In this document: in pieces, positions 6,310 through 7,168 of the stretch
Position numbering within the stretch: position 1 is the stretch's first letter
How the letters are laid out: every line of letters begins with the position of its first letter
Assembly: GCA_031290535.1 (NCBI GenBank)
Contig: JAITNI010000144.1
Span: 1-7,168 of the forward strand
Reading direction: 5' to 3'
DNA length: 7,168 bases
Origin: Zoogloeaceae bacterium
GTDB lineage: Bacteria; Pseudomonadota; Gammaproteobacteria; Burkholderiales; Rhodocyclaceae
The notes under the pieces: model-generated
Seen by the model: only the letters and a program-made list of their open reading frames with translations
What the model was told of the DNA's origin: nothing
Database searches by the model: none
Position numbers and translations under genes: made by a program

Positions 6310-7013
6310 CCGAGACTGTCGCGCCGGACGTCGCTGCTGCGCCCACTCCGCCCTCTCTTCCACTCTCCGCCCCCCGAATGGCGCTGCGTTCGGCGCTGAT
6401 TCTGCTCGCCTATGTGGCGCTGTTCACCGGGCTGCTGGCCGCCGCCTACCAATGGACGCGCCCGGCCATCGAAGCCTCGCTGGCGGCGGAAAAAATGAAA
6501 TTCATCAACGAGGTGCTGCCCGCCGGAAATTACGATAACGATCTGCTCGCCGACACCCTGTCGCTCCCGCCGATGCCGGAACTGGGCACGAAGGCGGCAA
6601 GCCAGGTGTATCGCGCCCGTCGGGCCGGACAGCCCGCCGCGCTGGTGCTGGAAGCCGTGGCCCCGGATGGCTATGCGGGCAACATCCGGCTGGTGATCGG
6701 CATCACCGCCAGTGGCGACATCACCGGTGTGCGCGTGGTGGAACACCGCGAAACGCCGGGTCTGGGCGACTACATCGACCCCGCCAAGGACAAGAACAGA
6801 CAAAAAAACCCGTGGATTGCCCAGTTTGTCGGCTTGAATGTCCCCAGCGTGCCGGATGCCGACTGGAAAGTGAAAAAGGACAAGGGTCGCTTCGACGCCC
6901 GCGCTGGCGCTACCGTCTCGCCCCGCGCCGTGGTGGAAGCGGTGCGAAAGGCCACGCGCTTTGCTGTCCGCGAGCAGGAACGCCTGTTTGTCGAGGAAGG
7001 AAAAACCCCATGA
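6306..7013 (+). CDS. rnfG: Rnf electron transport complex subunit RnfG, covalent-FMN protein
   Basis: RnfG (235 residues) is anchored by one N-terminal membrane helix and exposes an FMN-binding domain on the periplasmic side. It is homologous to NqrC. A Pro/Ala-rich cytoplasmic lead of about 24 residues precedes the helix (about 26-50, ALILLAYVALFTGLLAAAYQW region shortened here). The FMN domain contains GDITGVRVVEHRETPGLGD (137-155) and the ApbE-type flavinylation site AGATVSPRAVVEAV, with FMN expected on Thr203. Family members usually have Ser or Thr where this protein has Ala200; the rest of the motif is intact. The start is supported by AAGGAG and an ATGA overlap with rnfD. The C-terminus (REQERLF) is followed by an ATGA overlap in which rnfE would be expected. 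Confidence 0.95.
   Translation: MTETVAPDVAAAPTPPSLPLSAPRMALRSALILLAYVALFTGLLAAAYQWTRPAIEASLAAEKMKFINEVLPAGNYDNDLLADTLSLPPMPELGTKAASQVYRARRAGQPAALVLEAVAPDGYAGNIRLVIGITASGDITGVRVVEHRETPGLGDYIDPAKDKNRQKNPWIAQFVGLNVPSVPDADWKVKKDKGRFDARAGATVSPRAVVEAVRKATRFAVREQERLFVEEGKTP
6993..7012 (+). promoter_or_regulatory. Ribosome binding site and ATG overlapping the rnfG stop, not leading into recognisable rnfE
   Basis: GAGGAAGGA at 6993-7001 lies 8 nt before an ATG at 7010 that overlaps the rnfG TGA. This is the expected signal for the next rnf gene. The peptide that follows begins MTRAAIIHFIPKHP and does not resemble RnfE, whose N-terminus normally carries an NGLWKNN-type segment and a GLCP motif. The signal is therefore either a displaced rnfE start or a coupling start like that at 4919. 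Confidence 0.45.
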
Positions 7014-7168
7014 CCCGCGCCGCGATCATCCATTTCATCCCAAAACATCCTGCGCGCAGCGCAGCAAACCATTCCTCCCCTGACAAGGGGAGGGCAGGGA
7101 GGGGTTTCTTGCAGTTCAGACTGCACAAACCCCAACCCCCCTATAAAAATTTCCCCTTGGGAAACTCT
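7010..7168 (+). other. Open frame after rnfG running through repeats to the window end
   Basis: The frame from the ATG at 7010 stays open for 53 codons to the last base. It is Pro-, Arg- and Lys-rich and encodes the hairpin repeats rather than a recognised domain. No rnfE sequence is present. Whether the frame ends on a downstream rnfE start, as the insert before rnfD does, cannot be seen here. Confidence 0.3.
7074..7164. repeat. Three consecutive hairpins (intergenic palindromic repeat)
   Basis: Three stems lie in a row. CCTCCCCT (7074-7081) pairs with AGGGGAGG (7086-7093) around GACA. GGGGTTT plus TGCAGT (7101-7107, 7110-7115) pairs with ACTGCA plus AAACCCC (7120-7125, 7127-7133) around TCAG. 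TTTCCC (7150-7155) pairs with GGGAAA (7159-7164) around CTT. All stems are perfect apart from small bulges in the second. The sequence is unrelated to the other repeats in the window. No U-tract follows within view, so a terminator is not supported. The element may extend beyond the window. Confidence 0.65.

Noticed and set aside
2006..7013. Na+-translocating NADH:quinone reductase (Nqr) instead of Rnf
   Set aside because: RnfA, RnfD and RnfG have Nqr homologues, but the RnfB multi-cluster ferredoxin and the RnfC dual 4Fe-4S subunit occur only in Rnf.
7074..7168. Intrinsic terminator ending the rnf operon after rnfG
   Set aside because: The hairpins are not followed by a run of T within view, and a coupled start precedes them; rnfE is expected downstream.

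Overview
The window comes from a GC-rich Gram-negative bacterium, most likely a beta- or gammaproteobacterium. This rests on a membrane-type class 2 PyrD, a complete-looking rnfA-B-C-D-G gene order, and REP/MITE-like palindromic repeats between genes. The exact lineage cannot be fixed by eye. All recognisable genes lie on the + strand.

Layout: (1) positions 2-679 hold the C-terminal two thirds or less of a PQQ-dependent sugar (glucose/sorbosone-type) dehydrogenase, cut by the window edge. (2) About 200 nt of intergenic DNA (680-881) contains a palindromic repeat and three 16-nt direct repeats. (3) pyrD (882-1910) encodes quinone-linked dihydroorotate dehydrogenase. (4) A 95-nt gap carries a good sigma70-like promoter immediately after the pyrD stop. 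(5) An rnf operon follows: rnfA, rnfB, rnfC, rnfD and rnfG encode subunits of the membrane-bound ferredoxin:NAD+ oxidoreductase. RnfC is the NADH/FMN subunit, RnfB the ferredoxin-like multi-cluster subunit, RnfA an intramembrane iron-sulfur subunit, and RnfD and RnfG carry covalent FMN. The sixth subunit, RnfE, is expected next but does not appear before the window ends.

The odd feature is that the operon is interrupted at two junctions by repeat-rich DNA. rnfC and rnfG each end with a strong Shine-Dalgarno sequence and an ATGA stop/start overlap, the normal arrangement for a tightly coupled next gene. In both cases the reading frame that starts there enters palindromic repeats instead of rnfD or rnfE. 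Between rnfC and rnfD this frame stays open for 124 codons and stops at a TGA overlapping the rnfD ATG (again ATGA). Translational coupling could therefore be preserved through the inserted element. The insert contains a large imperfect inverted repeat of about 80-nt arms. The segment after rnfG contains three hairpins in a row and continues past the window end.

I see no tRNA, rRNA, CRISPR array, transposase gene or wholly novel gene system. The window is a known respiratory/electron-transfer operon with unusual intra-operon repeat insertions.
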